DNA of 11,362 nt from Chloroflexia bacterium (GTDB lineage Bacteria > Chloroflexota > Chloroflexia > Thermomicrobiales > JALYUS01): assembly GCA_025924435.1 (NCBI GenBank), contig JAICIL010000134.1:1-11362 (forward strand), in the 5' to 3' direction. This document shows positions 1 through 7,168 of this stretch, piece by piece. A model generated the notes under the pieces. The model made no database searches, was not told where the DNA came from, and saw nothing but the letters and a program-made list of their open reading frames with translations. Positions within the stretch are counted from its first letter, which is position 1. Every line of letters starts with the position of its first letter. Made by a program: the position numbers and the translations under genes.

Positions 1-777
1 ATCGAGCAGACCGGCGCGCAACTGCCGAAGGTGCATACCGTCGTTTGCGGCGGCTCGGCGATCCCGCCCGCGCTGATGGAGGGGATGGACGCGCAGGGGC
101 TGCGGATGCTCCACGCCTGGGGCATGACCGAGACCTCGCCGCTCGGCACCGTCTCCATCCCGCGCTCGTGGCGGCCGGAGGAGGAGGAATCGCTCGGCAT
201 CCGGCTCAAGCAGGGGCCGCCGATCCCCGGCGTCGAACTGCGCATCGCCGATCTCTCCACCGGCGAAGAACTGCCGTGGGACGGCGTGGCATTCGGCGAG
301 GTGCAGGTGCGCGGGCCGTGGATCGCCAGCGGCTACCACAACAACGCCGACCCCGGAAAACTGACCGACGACGGCTGGTTCAAGACGGGCGATGTCGCGA
401 CGGTTGACCCGGACGGCTTCGTCGCCATCGTGGACCGCACGAAGGACGTCATCAAATCCGGCGGCGAGTGGATTTCGACCATCGAATTGGAAGGCGCGAT
501 CATGGCGCATCCGAAAGTGCTCGAAGCGACCGTCGTCGGCCTCGCGCACCCGAAGTGGGTGGAGCGGCCCGTCGCCTTCGTCGTCACCCGGCCGGAGCAC
601 GCGGGCGCGACCACCCCGGAGGAGATCCGGGGCTTCCTCGCCGACAAGGTGGCGCGCTGGTGGATCCCGGACGAAATCCGCTTCATCGAGGAGATCCCGA
701 AGACCTCCGCGGGCAAGTTCGACAAGAAAGTGCTGCGCGTCAACGCCGCCCCGCTCGCCGAAGCGGTCACGACCTGA
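1..777 (+). CDS. Acyl-CoA synthetase (long/medium-chain fatty-acid-CoA ligase), 3' part only
   Basis: This is the C-terminal 258 residues of an AMP-forming ligase of the ANL superfamily; the N-terminal part lies beyond the left edge. Such enzymes adenylate a fatty acid with ATP and then transfer it to CoA in the cytoplasm, feeding beta-oxidation or lipid synthesis. Visible core motifs, numbered from the first codon in the window: WGMTETSPLG (40-49, adenine/substrate pocket), WFKTGD (126-131, ribose-binding Asp131), DRTKDVIKSGGEWIS (145-159, hinge and start of the mobile C-terminal domain) and PKTSAGKFDKKVLR (233-246, with the catalytic Lys239). The ARWWIPDEI stretch (218-226) and VRGPWIASGY (103-112) are typical of fatty-acyl-CoA ligases rather than acetyl-CoA synthetases. 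The chain length used cannot be told from this half. The reading frame is intact to TGA. A GTG at 31 is internal, not the start, because the family sequence continues upstream of it. The gene converges on the MFS gene at 909. Confidence 0.93.
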   Translation: MEQTGAQLPKVHTVVCGGSAIPPALMEGMDAQGLRMLHAWGMTETSPLGTVSIPRSWRPEEEESLGIRLKQGPPIPGVELRIADLSTGEELPWDGVAFGEVQVRGPWIASGYHNNADPGKLTDDGWFKTGDVATVDPDGFVAIVDRTKDVIKSGGEWISTIELEGAIMAHPKVLEATVVGLAHPKWVERPVAFVVTRPEHAGATTPEEIRGFLADKVARWWIPDEIRFIEEIPKTSAGKFDKKVLRVNAAPLAEAVTT

Positions 778-788
778 ACCCGGAAACG

Positions 789-907
789 GAAACCGGGGAG
801 AACCGCAGAGGACACAGAGAAACGCGGAGAAGAGAGGAATTCAAAAAACTCTTCTTCCCTCTCTTCGTGCTCTGTCTCTCTGCGTCTCCGCGGTTCTCCC
901 CGGTTTC
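789..907. repeat. Long imperfect palindrome between convergent genes (MITE-like repeat or bidirectional terminator)
   Basis: The element fills almost all of the gap between the ligase stop (777) and the MFS stop (909-911). Its outer 18 bp are a perfect inverted repeat, GAAACCGGGGAGAACCGC at 789-806 against 890-907. A second perfect stem nearer the centre pairs GAAGAGAGG (829-837) with CCTCTCTTC (858-866). Between these the arms are purine-rich and pair imperfectly, with recurring CAGAG/GAGA units. An A-run (843-848) sits in the loop. No target-site duplication is visible and nothing is encoded. CAGAG-rich palindromes of this kind are, from general knowledge, common dispersed intergenic repeats in several phyla. 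Serving as a two-way transcription terminator is inferred from position. Confidence 0.75.
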
Positions 908-908
908 G

Positions 909-2144
909 TCAGGGTGCGTGGCCCTGCGGTTCGGCCTGCAAGGTTTCGCGGACGAGCACGGAGAGGATGATCGCGGCGGCGAGGCCGACGCCCGAGAGCG
1001 CGAAGGCGGTCGCGGTGAGGCCGAGCGCGTCCGCGACGATGCCGACGACGAGCGGGCCGCCCGCCGAACCCACATCGCCGATGAAGCGCCAGATGCCGAG
1101 AAATTCGCCGATCGCGTCGGGCGGCGCGAGGTCCGCGCCGAGCGTCATCATCGAGCCGGAGCCGATGCCATTGCCGAAGCCGATAATCACGGCGGCGGAG
1201 AGCAGCCCGAAGAAGCCGGGCGCGAAGGGGATGCACAACATCCCCAAAGCCATGATCGCGAACGAGGGCACGGAGGCGACCTTGCGCCCGAAGCGGTCCA
1301 TCAGCCACCCGGCGGGGATGAAGAGCGCCATGTCAATCGTCGCGGCGGCGGTGAGGATCGTGCCGATCTGGCCGCTGCTGAGGCTGAGGGCGTACGCGCC
1401 GAAGAGCGGGATGATCAGTTGCCGCCCGGAGCGGATCATCGCCACGAAAATCTGCGCCGCCCCGGCGGAGCCGAGGTCCGCGCGGTGCGTCGTCATCAGT
1501 TTGCCGACACTCCTCCAGCGGAGCGTGCTGCGCGTCGGGACACCGGCGCGATTCCCCGTCTCCTTGACATAGGAGAAGGCGAGCACGCCCGCGAAGGCGG
1601 TCATCCCCGCCGCGAGATAATAGGGGGATGTCAGTCCGAATTTATCCGCGATCGTCCCGCCGAGGATCGGCCCGGCGAAGGTGCCCGCCCGGTTGATGCC
1701 GCCGAAACTGGCGATGAACTTCCCCCGCTGCGCGCGCGGCGTGATGTCCGTGATGTAGGCGTGGCGCGAGAGGCCCCACATCGCGGTGCCGACGCCCTCG
1801 ATGAGGCGGCAGAGGACGAGGATCGGATAACTGTGGGCGATGGGGACGATCAGCGTCGTCGTGGCGGCGAGGAAGATGCCGATGAACATCGCCCGCCGCC
1901 GCCCGATCTGCGCGAGTACCATCCCGACCGGCACATCGGCGACGAGCGTCCCGATGCCCGCCGCCGCGACCGCGAGGCTGGCGAGGCTGAACGAGACGCC
2001 GAACCCCTTCGCGAAGATCGGCAAAATGGGGATCAGCATCCCCTGCGCGAAGGAGAGCAGGAACGTCGGCACATAGACGGGCATCATCATCGCGGCCCGC
2101 GAAATCTCTTTGTCCGCTTTGATGCCCCGATCCGCGACGCTCAT
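909..2144 (-). CDS. MFS transporter (drug/sugar efflux type)
   Basis: A 411-residue inner-membrane secondary transporter of the major facilitator superfamily, of usual length and with about 12 hydrophobic segments. The first segment covers roughly residues 22-45. The loop 2-3 region (DVPVGMVLAQIGRRRAMFIG, 70-89) carries motif A, and its second-half counterpart is PAGWLMDRFGRKVA (277-290). A glycine-rich GFGNGIGSG lies at 322-330. This layout fits proton-coupled exporters of drugs or small metabolites; the substrate cannot be predicted. The ATG at 2144 is preferred because AGGCGG lies 4 nt upstream and the first membrane helix follows closely; ATG at 2156 is the in-frame alternative. Longer in-frame extension upstream runs through the divergent DoxX gene and is not credible. 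A possible promoter, TTCACA (2176-2181) N18 TATGCT (2152-2157), would place transcription start almost on the ATG, so it is doubtful. The gene is monocistronic and divergent from 2305. Confidence 0.9.
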   Translation of the reverse strand: MSVADRGIKADKEISRAAMMMPVYVPTFLLSFAQGMLIPILPIFAKGFGVSFSLASLAVAAAGIGTLVADVPVGMVLAQIGRRRAMFIGIFLAATTTLIVPIAHSYPILVLCRLIEGVGTAMWGLSRHAYITDITPRAQRGKFIASFGGINRAGTFAGPILGGTIADKFGLTSPYYLAAGMTAFAGVLAFSYVKETGNRAGVPTRSTLRWRSVGKLMTTHRADLGSAGAAQIFVAMIRSGRQLIIPLFGAYALSLSSGQIGTILTAAATIDMALFIPAGWLMDRFGRKVASVPSFAIMALGMLCIPFAPGFFGLLSAAVIIGFGNGIGSGSMMTLGADLAPPDAIGEFLGIWRFIGDVGSAGGPLVVGIVADALGLTATAFALSGVGLAAAIILSVLVRETLQAEPQGHAP

Positions 2145-2193
2145 GCCGCCTAGCATACCCGCACACCGCCGCGCGTGTGAAGGGAAAGGCGCC

Positions 2194-2210
2194 GGGAATC
2201 GCGTATTCCC
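2194..2210. promoter_or_regulatory. Inverted repeat in the divergent MFS/DoxX promoter region
   Basis: GGGAAT-CGCGT-ATTCCC is a perfect 6-bp inverted repeat with a 5-nt spacer in the 160-nt gap between the divergent starts at 2144 and 2305. GCGCCG (2189-2194) and CGGCGC (2214-2219) frame it as outer complementary blocks. The position fits a regulator-binding site serving either gene, but no regulator gene is nearby and a short palindrome can arise by chance in GC-rich DNA. Confidence 0.25.
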
Positions 2211-2304
2211 ATGCGGCGCGCCCCGCTTGCGCCGGGTAAAAGCGCCGTGGCATCCGTCGTGCTGCGTCGCTGCAAACGCGGCGTAGCGAGAAGGAGCGGG
2301 ATAC

Positions 2305-2712
2305 ATGCTGAAACCACTCGGGCGGATTTGCCTCTCCGGCATTTTCATCCTCGGCGGTGCGGACGCCTTCAAAGCGCCCGGCCCGCGCACCGGGAAGGTC
2401 GAGGGCGCGGGTATCCCGCAGCCGGAGGCGGCGGTGAAGGTCAATGGCGCGACGATGGTCATCGCCGGGATTCTGCTCGCGCTCGGCATCGCGCCGAAAG
2501 CGGCGGCGGGCGCGCTGATTGGCACGCTCATCCCGACGACGCTCGTCGGTCATTCTTTCTGGCAGGAAGAAGACCCGAAGGCGCAGAGCATGCAGCGCGT
2601 CCAGTTCCTCAAGAATCTCGGCCTGCTCGGCGGCCTCCTGTGGATCATCGCCGAAGCGTCCGAAGCGCAGCACGCGAAGAACCGCGTCGAAATCGAAGCA
2701 TTGCCGATGTAA
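2305..2712 (+). CDS. DoxX family membrane protein
   Basis: A 135-residue integral membrane protein with about four hydrophobic segments: roughly residues 5-20, 46-62, 65-82 and 102-117. The opening LGRICLSGIFILGGADAFK and the late KNLGLLGGLLWIIAE (103-117) match the DoxX pattern, in which an N-terminal IFI..G segment and a final N..L.GG.LL helix are the recognisable parts. DoxX was named from the small subunit of an archaeal thiosulfate:quinone oxidoreductase, but most bacterial relatives have no proven reaction. Some are linked to redox or oxidative-stress membrane complexes, so a specific reaction should not be assumed. The ATG at 2305 has AAGGAG at 2291-2296 with 8 nt spacing, a good ribosome site. 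The C-terminal tail after residue 118 is hydrophilic. The gene stands alone, divergent from the MFS gene and convergent with the HAD phosphatase. Confidence 0.85.
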   Translation: MLKPLGRICLSGIFILGGADAFKAPGPRTGKVEGAGIPQPEAAVKVNGATMVIAGILLALGIAPKAAAGALIGTLIPTTLVGHSFWQEEDPKAQSMQRVQFLKNLGLLGGLLWIIAEASEAQHAKNRVEIEALPM

Positions 2713-2729
2713 TCTATCGCAACCCGTAA

Positions 2730-2823
2730 GGGCGGTGCTCGAACTGCCCTCCGTTCGTGTGCCGATACCTCGACGGACGGCTACGAATGCGACATGCCAG
2801 GGAGGGCGGTTTCAGCACCGCCC
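2730..2823. repeat. Paired hairpins forming an imperfect inverted repeat at a convergent gene junction (REP-like)
   Basis: Two 23-nt arms, 2730-2752 and 2801-2823, are reverse complements at 20 of 23 positions. Each arm also folds on itself: GGGCGGT-GCTCGA-ACTGCCC (2730-2749, one G-U pair) and GGGCGGT-TTCAGC-ACCGCCC (2804-2823, perfect 7-bp stem). The right arm overlaps the last codons and stop of the HAD gene (TGA at 2814-2812). The left arm follows the DoxX stop by 17 nt. There is no T-run, so these are not textbook intrinsic terminators. The pair resembles REP-type elements that stabilise or end convergent transcripts; that role is inferred. Confidence 0.65.
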
Positions 2824-3639
2824 CTGCGACGTGTTCAACGCCCCGGCAAGTAACCGTTCGAGCACAACCGCGACGCCGTCATCCTCGTTCGCCGCCGTCA
2901 CCTCATCCACGGCGGCGAGAACGTCCGGGTGCGCGTTGGCGACGGCGACGCTCTGCCCCGCCCAGGTGAGCATCGGCAGGTCATTCGGCATATCGCCGAA
3001 GGCGATCACCGCCGACGATGCAATGCCGAGGCGGTCGCACAGCCCCGCCAGCGCGGACGCCTTCGTGATGCCCGCCGCCGCGATCTCCACGAACGGCGCG
3101 CCGGAATAGGTGACCGCCGCCCTCTCCCCGGCCACGCTGCGACTGATCCGCAGCAGGTCATCGAGCGGCAGTTCCGGGTGGCGGACGATCAACTTCGTCA
3201 CCGCCTCGGCGCAGAGGGCGTGCGCGTCGGCGGAGAGCGACGGTTCGTCCTCCGTGATCTGGCTGATCGTCGTGTACGCGGGTTCATGGCCGAAGATCAG
3301 CCCGCGCTCGATGGCGAAGCAGACGCCCGGCGCCGCCTCCCGCAGCGCGACGACCAGTTGCCGCGCCACATCGGCGGCGAGCGTGGTGTGCTCGACAATC
3401 GTGTCCGCCGCGAGGTCGTAGATCAGCGCGCCGTTGCAGCAAATCGCGTGGCCCGTCACGTCGAGTTCCCGCGCGACGCTCTTCAACCGTCGCGGCGGCC
3501 GCCCGGTGACGAGGACGAGCGCGATCCCCGCCTCCCGCACCCGCTGTAGCGCCGCAATCGTCCGCGCGGAGGTTGTTTTGTCATCGCGCAGTAGCGTCCC
3601 ATCCAGATCGGTGGCTATGAGACGGATGTTGCGCATCAT
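2812..3639 (-). CDS. Cof-type HAD-IIB family phosphatase
   Basis: A 275-residue cytoplasmic hydrolase of the haloacid dehalogenase superfamily, subclass IIB (Cof/YbiV type), of normal length. All four catalytic motifs are present: DLDGTLL (11-17; nucleophile Asp11, acid/base Asp13), LVTGRPP (43-49; Thr45), Lys193 in GITKASAL, and GDMPND (215-220; Mg2+-binding acidic residues). The cap domain lies between motifs II and III, about residues 85-185, as expected for type C2 caps. Relatives dephosphorylate sugar phosphates, pyridoxal phosphate or flavin mononucleotide; the substrate here is unknown. ATG 3639 and ATG 3636 are both possible starts; GAGAGAG lies 5 nt upstream of the first. An in-frame extension up to 3762 has no family sequence and was left out. 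It follows the DUF2277 gene after 204 nt, so it may have its own promoter. Its 3' end overlaps the hairpin at 2801-2823. Confidence 0.92.
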   Translation of the reverse strand: MMRNIRLIATDLDGTLLRDDKTTSARTIAALQRVREAGIALVLVTGRPPRRLKSVARELDVTGHAICCNGALIYDLAADTIVEHTTLAADVARQLVVALREAAPGVCFAIERGLIFGHEPAYTTISQITEDEPSLSADAHALCAEAVTKLIVRHPELPLDDLLRISRSVAGERAAVTYSGAPFVEIAAAGITKASALAGLCDRLGIASSAVIAFGDMPNDLPMLTWAGQSVAVANAHPDVLAAVDEVTAANEDDGVAVVLERLLAGALNTSQGRC

Positions 3640-3658
3640 CGCGGCTCTCTCGCAATCG

Positions 3659-3677
3659 TGGTGAAGGGCTTTCACCA
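3659..3677 (-). promoter_or_regulatory. Short perfect inverted repeat just upstream of the HAD gene
   Basis: TGGTGAA (3659-3665) and TTCACCA (3671-3677) form a perfect 7-bp inverted repeat with a 5-nt loop, 20 nt upstream of the HAD start. It could be an operator or a leader hairpin. No convincing -10 or -35 box was found beside it, so a regulatory role is only suggested by its position. Confidence 0.3.
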
Positions 3678-3709
3678 TTCCGGCTTGTCGGTTCGAGGGA
3701 AATCGTGCA

Positions 3710-3752
3710 GGAAATCTCTGCGGTGTAGCGGCGCCGTTCCCCCGCAGATTCC
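3710..3752 (-). repeat. Imperfect hairpin in the DUF2277-HAD intergenic region
   Basis: Read on the minus strand, GGGAATCT-GCGG pairs with CCGC-AG-AGATTTCC: 12 pairs including one G-U, with a 2-nt bulge. The loop contains the self-complementary CGGCGCCG. There is no T-run after the stem. It may be a processing or stability element in a mutS-DUF2277-HAD transcript, or an isolated REP-like unit. The 204-nt gap containing it shows no credible gene. Confidence 0.3.
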
Positions 3753-3843
3753 CTTGCTTCACCTCGGCAATCCTCTTTCTCGCGCCACCGGTGCGGAAGG
3801 CCCGGCATCTGATGGCTCAGTCCACCATGCGATCGCCGCTCCT

Positions 3844-4113
3844 TCATGTGCCAAACCGCTGCGCACTGCGCGCCTTCGCCCGCGCTGCCTCAACCTCCCG
3901 ATTCTTCGGCGGTGCGTTCGATGCGAGCGAACCGAGCAGCCGACTGGAAACCCTTGTAATGTCGTCAACGGCTGCGGAGAACGCAGCCTCATTCGCCTTG
4001 GAGGGTCGGTTGAAACCACTGATTTTCCGAATGTACTGCAACGCTGCGGCGCGGATTTCCTCGTCGCTGACGGGTGGGTCGTAGTTATAGAGCGTCCTGA
4101 TGTTGCGACACAT
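3844..4113 (-). CDS. DUF2277 family protein
   Basis: A small, probably cytoplasmic 89-residue protein of unknown function. The start MCRNIRTLYNYDPPVSDEEI, the following AALQYIRKISGFNRPSK and the block ANEAAFSAAVDDI are the hallmark of the DUF2277 family, which begins with MCRNIK/RTL and has this length; identification is from memory of the family. The middle looks mostly helical and the tail after residue 65 is charged and rich in Arg, Lys and Ala. The ATG at 4113 has AGGAGG at 4123-4128, 9 nt upstream. The frame stays open for another 49 codons upstream (to 4260), but that part shows no conservation that I recognise. It sits 163 nt downstream of mutS on the same strand; whether the two are co-transcribed is unclear. 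Confidence 0.88.
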   Translation of the reverse strand: MCRNIRTLYNYDPPVSDEEIRAAALQYIRKISGFNRPSKANEAAFSAAVDDITRVSSRLLGSLASNAPPKNREVEAARAKARSAQRFGT

Positions 4114-4276
4114 CCTGCCATGCCTCCTCTTCTCATCTGCGGCGATGAGCACTGCAATCACCGCGAAATCGTGCCGACACTTGGTAGTCGTTTGGCGCGC
4201 GGCGAGATCGACAACCGCCTGATGCATTCCTCGCCATCGAGAGCGCGCCAGAGCCTTCATGTCGTGACAAGGTGTG

Positions 4277-6967
4277 TCATCGCTTGCCGCGCTTGGGGGC
4301 GGCGGTGCGCTCTTTGGCGCGCTCGTGGTACTCGACGAGTTTGGTGAGGGCTTCGATGGGCGTCAGGCTGTAGGGGTCGAGATTGGCGATGTCGCGGGCG
4401 ATCTCGTCGGCGGGCGAGAAGAGCGTCAGTTGCATCGTCATCGGCGCGCCGTTGCCGTTCGTCGGGGCTGCGGCGGTGGCGAGGGATTCGGCGGGCAGGC
4501 CGGGCTTCGGCTTCGCCTCGAAGTTTGCCAGCAACTCCTCCGCCCGCTGCACGACCGCTTTCGGCACGCCCGCCAGCCGCGCGACATGGATGCCGTAACT
4601 GCGGTCCGCGCCGCCCGGCACGACGCGATGGAGGAAGGCCACGTCGTCGCCGTCCTCGCGCACGTCCACCTTCGCGTTGCGGACGCGCGGCAGCACATCG
4701 GCCAGCGCGGTCAGTTCGTGGTAGTGCGTGGCGAAGAGCGTCTTCGGGCGGCAGGTCGGGTGGTGGTGCAGGTACTCCAATGTCGCCTGGGCGATGGCGA
4801 GGCCGTCGTACGTGCTCGTGCCGCGCCCGATCTCGTCCAGCACGACCAATGAGCGGGGCGTCGCGGCGTGGAGGATCGCCGCCGTCTCGACCATCTCCAC
4901 CATAAATGTGCTCTGGCCCGTCGCGATGTCGTCCTGCGCGCCGACGCGGGTGAAGATGCGGTCCACGAGGCCGATGTGCGCCGATTTGGCGGGGACGAAC
5001 GAGCCGATCTGCGCCATCAGGACAATTAAGGCGACCTGCCGCAGATAGGTGCTCTTGCCCGCCATGTTCGGCCCGGTGATGACGAGGATGTACGCCTCGT
5101 CGTCCAGTTCCACATCGTTCGGCACGAAGCCCGTCTCGCCCATCTCCGTCAGCATCACCTCGACGACCGGATGCCGACCGTCCACGATGTGCAGTGTGTC
5201 GCTGTCGTCCAGTACGGGGCGGACGTAGCCACGGAAGGCGGCGACTTCGGCCAGCGCGGCGAAGAGGTCGAGGTGCGCGATGGATTCCGCGACCGTCCGC
5301 AGTCGCTCGCCCGCGCCGCCGATCTGCGCGAGCAGGCTGCGGTACGCCGCCGTTTCCAACTCGCCGATTCGTTCCTCGGCGGTGAGGATGATGGATTCGG
5401 CGTCCTTCAACTCCGGCGTGATGTACCGCTCCGCGTTGACGAGCGTCTGCTTGCGCAGGTATTCGGGCGGCACGTTGGCGACGTGCGCGTTGGAGACTTC
5501 GAGGAAGTAGCCGAAGACCTTGTTGAAGCCGACCTTGAGGCTGCGGATGCCCGTCCGCTCGCGCTCGGTCGTCTCCAGCGTCGCGATCCACGCCCGTTTC
5601 TCGTCCACCGTCGCGCGCAACTCGTCCAGATCGGGCGCGTAGCCGGGGCGGATGACCGGGTGGTTGCCGAGCACGGCGGGCGGCTCGTCCACGAGCGCGC
5701 CTCGGATCAACTCCACGAGGTCCGCGCACTCCGGCAGCCGCGCGAGCAGCGGGCGGACGGGCGCGAGACGATGCGCGGCGTCGTCGCCACTCGCGCCGAT
5801 TGGCGGGCGGGTGATCGCCTCGCGCACCCGCGGCAGCGCGTCGAGCGAGCGGGCGAGGTGCGCCAGCTCGCGCGGCCCGGCGATCCCCTGCAAGGCGCGG
5901 TTCGTCAGCCGCTCGACATCCGAAACCTGCTTGAGGGCGTCGCGCAGTTCGGCGCGCAGCAAGCCCTCGCGGTGGAAGAAGGCGACCGCCTCCTGTCGCG
6001 CGTGCAGGCGGTGCAAATCCACGAGCGGCTGCATCACCCAGCGGCGCAGCAGGCGCGACCCCATCGGCGTCTTCGTCTGATTGAGGACGGAGAGGAGCGA
6101 CTTGCGCGCGTCCCCCCGGCCGCTCTCGGTCAGTTCGAGGTTGCGGCGCGTCGGCGCGTCGAGCGTCATCGTCGTCGCGGTGCTGTAGACTGTCAGGCGG
6201 CCCATCTGGGCTAGCGCCTGCGGCTGCGTCTCCTCCAGATAGCCGACCATCGCCCCGGCGGCGCGCACGGCGAGCGGCAGGTTCGCCAGCCCCAGCCCTT
6301 CCAGCGTGCCGACCTGGAAATGCCCCTCCAACGCCTCTGTAGCGCGCTCCTGCCGCCAGCGGTTCGGCGCGACGGGCGTGAGGATCGTCTCCTTCGGCAG
6401 CCAGGGCGGGCGCGGCGGTGCGGGTTCGCCGTGCCGGTATTCGAGCGGCAGCAGCGCTTCGGCGGGAAGGATGCGCAGCAGTTCGCGACCGAGCGTGTCG
6501 AGGTCGTCCAGTTCGGCGCAGGCGAACTCGCCCGTCGTGATGTCCGCGTAGGCGATGCCGCAGCGGCCCGAGCGGTCGTCCGCGACGCAGGCGGCGAGGT
6601 AGTTGTTCGTGCCCGCGTCCAGCATCCCCGGCTCGACGACGGTGCCCGGCGTGACGACGCGCGTCACCTTCCGCTCGACGGGCGCGCGGCCGTTCGGCTC
6701 CTCCATCTGCTCGCAGACGGCGACGCGGTATCCCGCCGCGACGAGCCGCGCGATGTACGACTCCGCCGCGTGGACGGGAACGCCCGCCATCGGGATGCGC
6801 TCGCCCTTGCCCATGTCGCGCCCCGTCAGCGTCACTTCGAGGACGCGATTGAGCGTGATGGCGTCCTCGTCGAACGTCTCGTAGAAGTCCCCGAGGTGGA
6901 AAAAGAGGATCACATCGGGGTATTGCTGCTTGATGCCGAGATATTGCCTGCGGAGCGGGCTGACCAC
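4277..6967 (-). CDS. mutS: DNA mismatch repair protein MutS
   Basis: A complete 896-residue MutS, the homodimeric ATPase that recognises mismatches and small loops and recruits MutL to start strand-directed repair. The N-terminal mismatch-binding domain carries the Phe-X-Glu reader in GDFYETF (Phe28, Glu30). Connector, lever and clamp domains follow (about 115-590). The C-terminal ABC-type ATPase has Walker A TGPNMAGKST (631-640), the STFMVEM loop (686-692), Walker B with LVVLDE (707-712) and GRGTST (714-719), and THYHEL (747-752). Near the end QLTLF (846-850) matches the beta-clamp-binding pentapeptide, and LDPYSLTPIEAL (863-874) is the usual tail; this is MutS1, not MutS2. The GTG start at 6967 has a strong GGAGG (6974-6978) 6 nt upstream, and the conserved N-terminal sequence begins here. 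No mutL lies in the window. Confidence 0.98.
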   Translation of the reverse strand: MVSPLRRQYLGIKQQYPDVILFFHLGDFYETFDEDAITLNRVLEVTLTGRDMGKGERIPMAGVPVHAAESYIARLVAAGYRVAVCEQMEEPNGRAPVERKVTRVVTPGTVVEPGMLDAGTNNYLAACVADDRSGRCGIAYADITTGEFACAELDDLDTLGRELLRILPAEALLPLEYRHGEPAPPRPPWLPKETILTPVAPNRWRQERATEALEGHFQVGTLEGLGLANLPLAVRAAGAMVGYLEETQPQALAQMGRLTVYSTATTMTLDAPTRRNLELTESGRGDARKSLLSVLNQTKTPMGSRLLRRWVMQPLVDLHRLHARQEAVAFFHREGLLRAELRDALKQVSDVERLTNRALQGIAGPRELAHLARSLDALPRVREAITRPPIGASGDDAAHRLAPVRPLLARLPECADLVELIRGALVDEPPAVLGNHPVIRPGYAPDLDELRATVDEKRAWIATLETTERERTGIRSLKVGFNKVFGYFLEVSNAHVANVPPEYLRKQTLVNAERYITPELKDAESIILTAEERIGELETAAYRSLLAQIGGAGERLRTVAESIAHLDLFAALAEVAAFRGYVRPVLDDSDTLHIVDGRHPVVEVMLTEMGETGFVPNDVELDDEAYILVITGPNMAGKSTYLRQVALIVLMAQIGSFVPAKSAHIGLVDRIFTRVGAQDDIATGQSTFMVEMVETAAILHAATPRSLVVLDEIGRGTSTYDGLAIAQATLEYLHHHPTCRPKTLFATHYHELTALADVLPRVRNAKVDVREDGDDVAFLHRVVPGGADRSYGIHVARLAGVPKAVVQRAEELLANFEAKPKPGLPAESLATAAAPTNGNGAPMTMQLTLFSPADEIARDIANLDPYSLTPIEALTKLVEYHERAKERTAAPKRGKR

Positions 6968-6996
6968 GCGTTTCCTCCCCCTGCGACGTGCGATTC

Positions 6997-7005
6997 AGTA
7001 TAGCA
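6997..7005 (-). promoter_or_regulatory. Extended -10 promoter for mutS
   Basis: On the minus strand the sequence reads TGC-TATACT, an extended -10 (TGn plus five of six TATAAT bases). Transcription would start near 6990, giving a leader of about 23 nt that includes the ribosome site at 6974-6978. No good -35 box is visible, which is tolerated for extended -10 promoters. This is a sigma-70 type inference from sequence alone. Confidence 0.5.
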
Positions 7006-7168
7006 GGCTTCGCCAGATGGCCGCAGGCGATGATCGTTATTGATCGTCACATTTGGACGATGTTCACGTTATAGAGATAGCGACGGCGCCGGGGCGCTGT
7101 TATTGTGTTGTGTGCGGTGGTTCGCGGGGGAGTGTGCCGCGTCGCCGCAGGGAAAAAAGGGGGGACGG

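Noticed and set aside
468..2153. Long plus-strand open frame of 561 codons through the ligase, the palindrome and the MFS gene
   Set aside because: It is antisense or out of frame to two well-recognised genes, is rich in Arg, Glu, Asp and Ala as GC-rich shadow frames are, and crosses the repeat element. No family resemblance.
3581..3847. Minus-strand open frame of 88 codons whose ATG overlaps the DUF2277 stop (ATGA)
   Set aside because: The overlap looks like coupling, but the translation is Arg/Ser/Glu-rich without recognisable pattern and it runs into the start of the HAD gene in another frame. It has AGGAG-like bases upstream only by chance as part of DUF2277 flanking sequence.
4257..6214. 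Long open frames overlapping mutS (4257-5729 minus, 5171-6214 plus)
   Set aside because: They are Arg/Ala-rich shadows of mutS, whose own frame holds every catalytic motif.
7040..7168. Upstream in-frame extension of the secreted protein (43 codons)
   Set aside because: It would bury the signal peptide inside the protein, has no ribosome site, and covers the likely promoter region.
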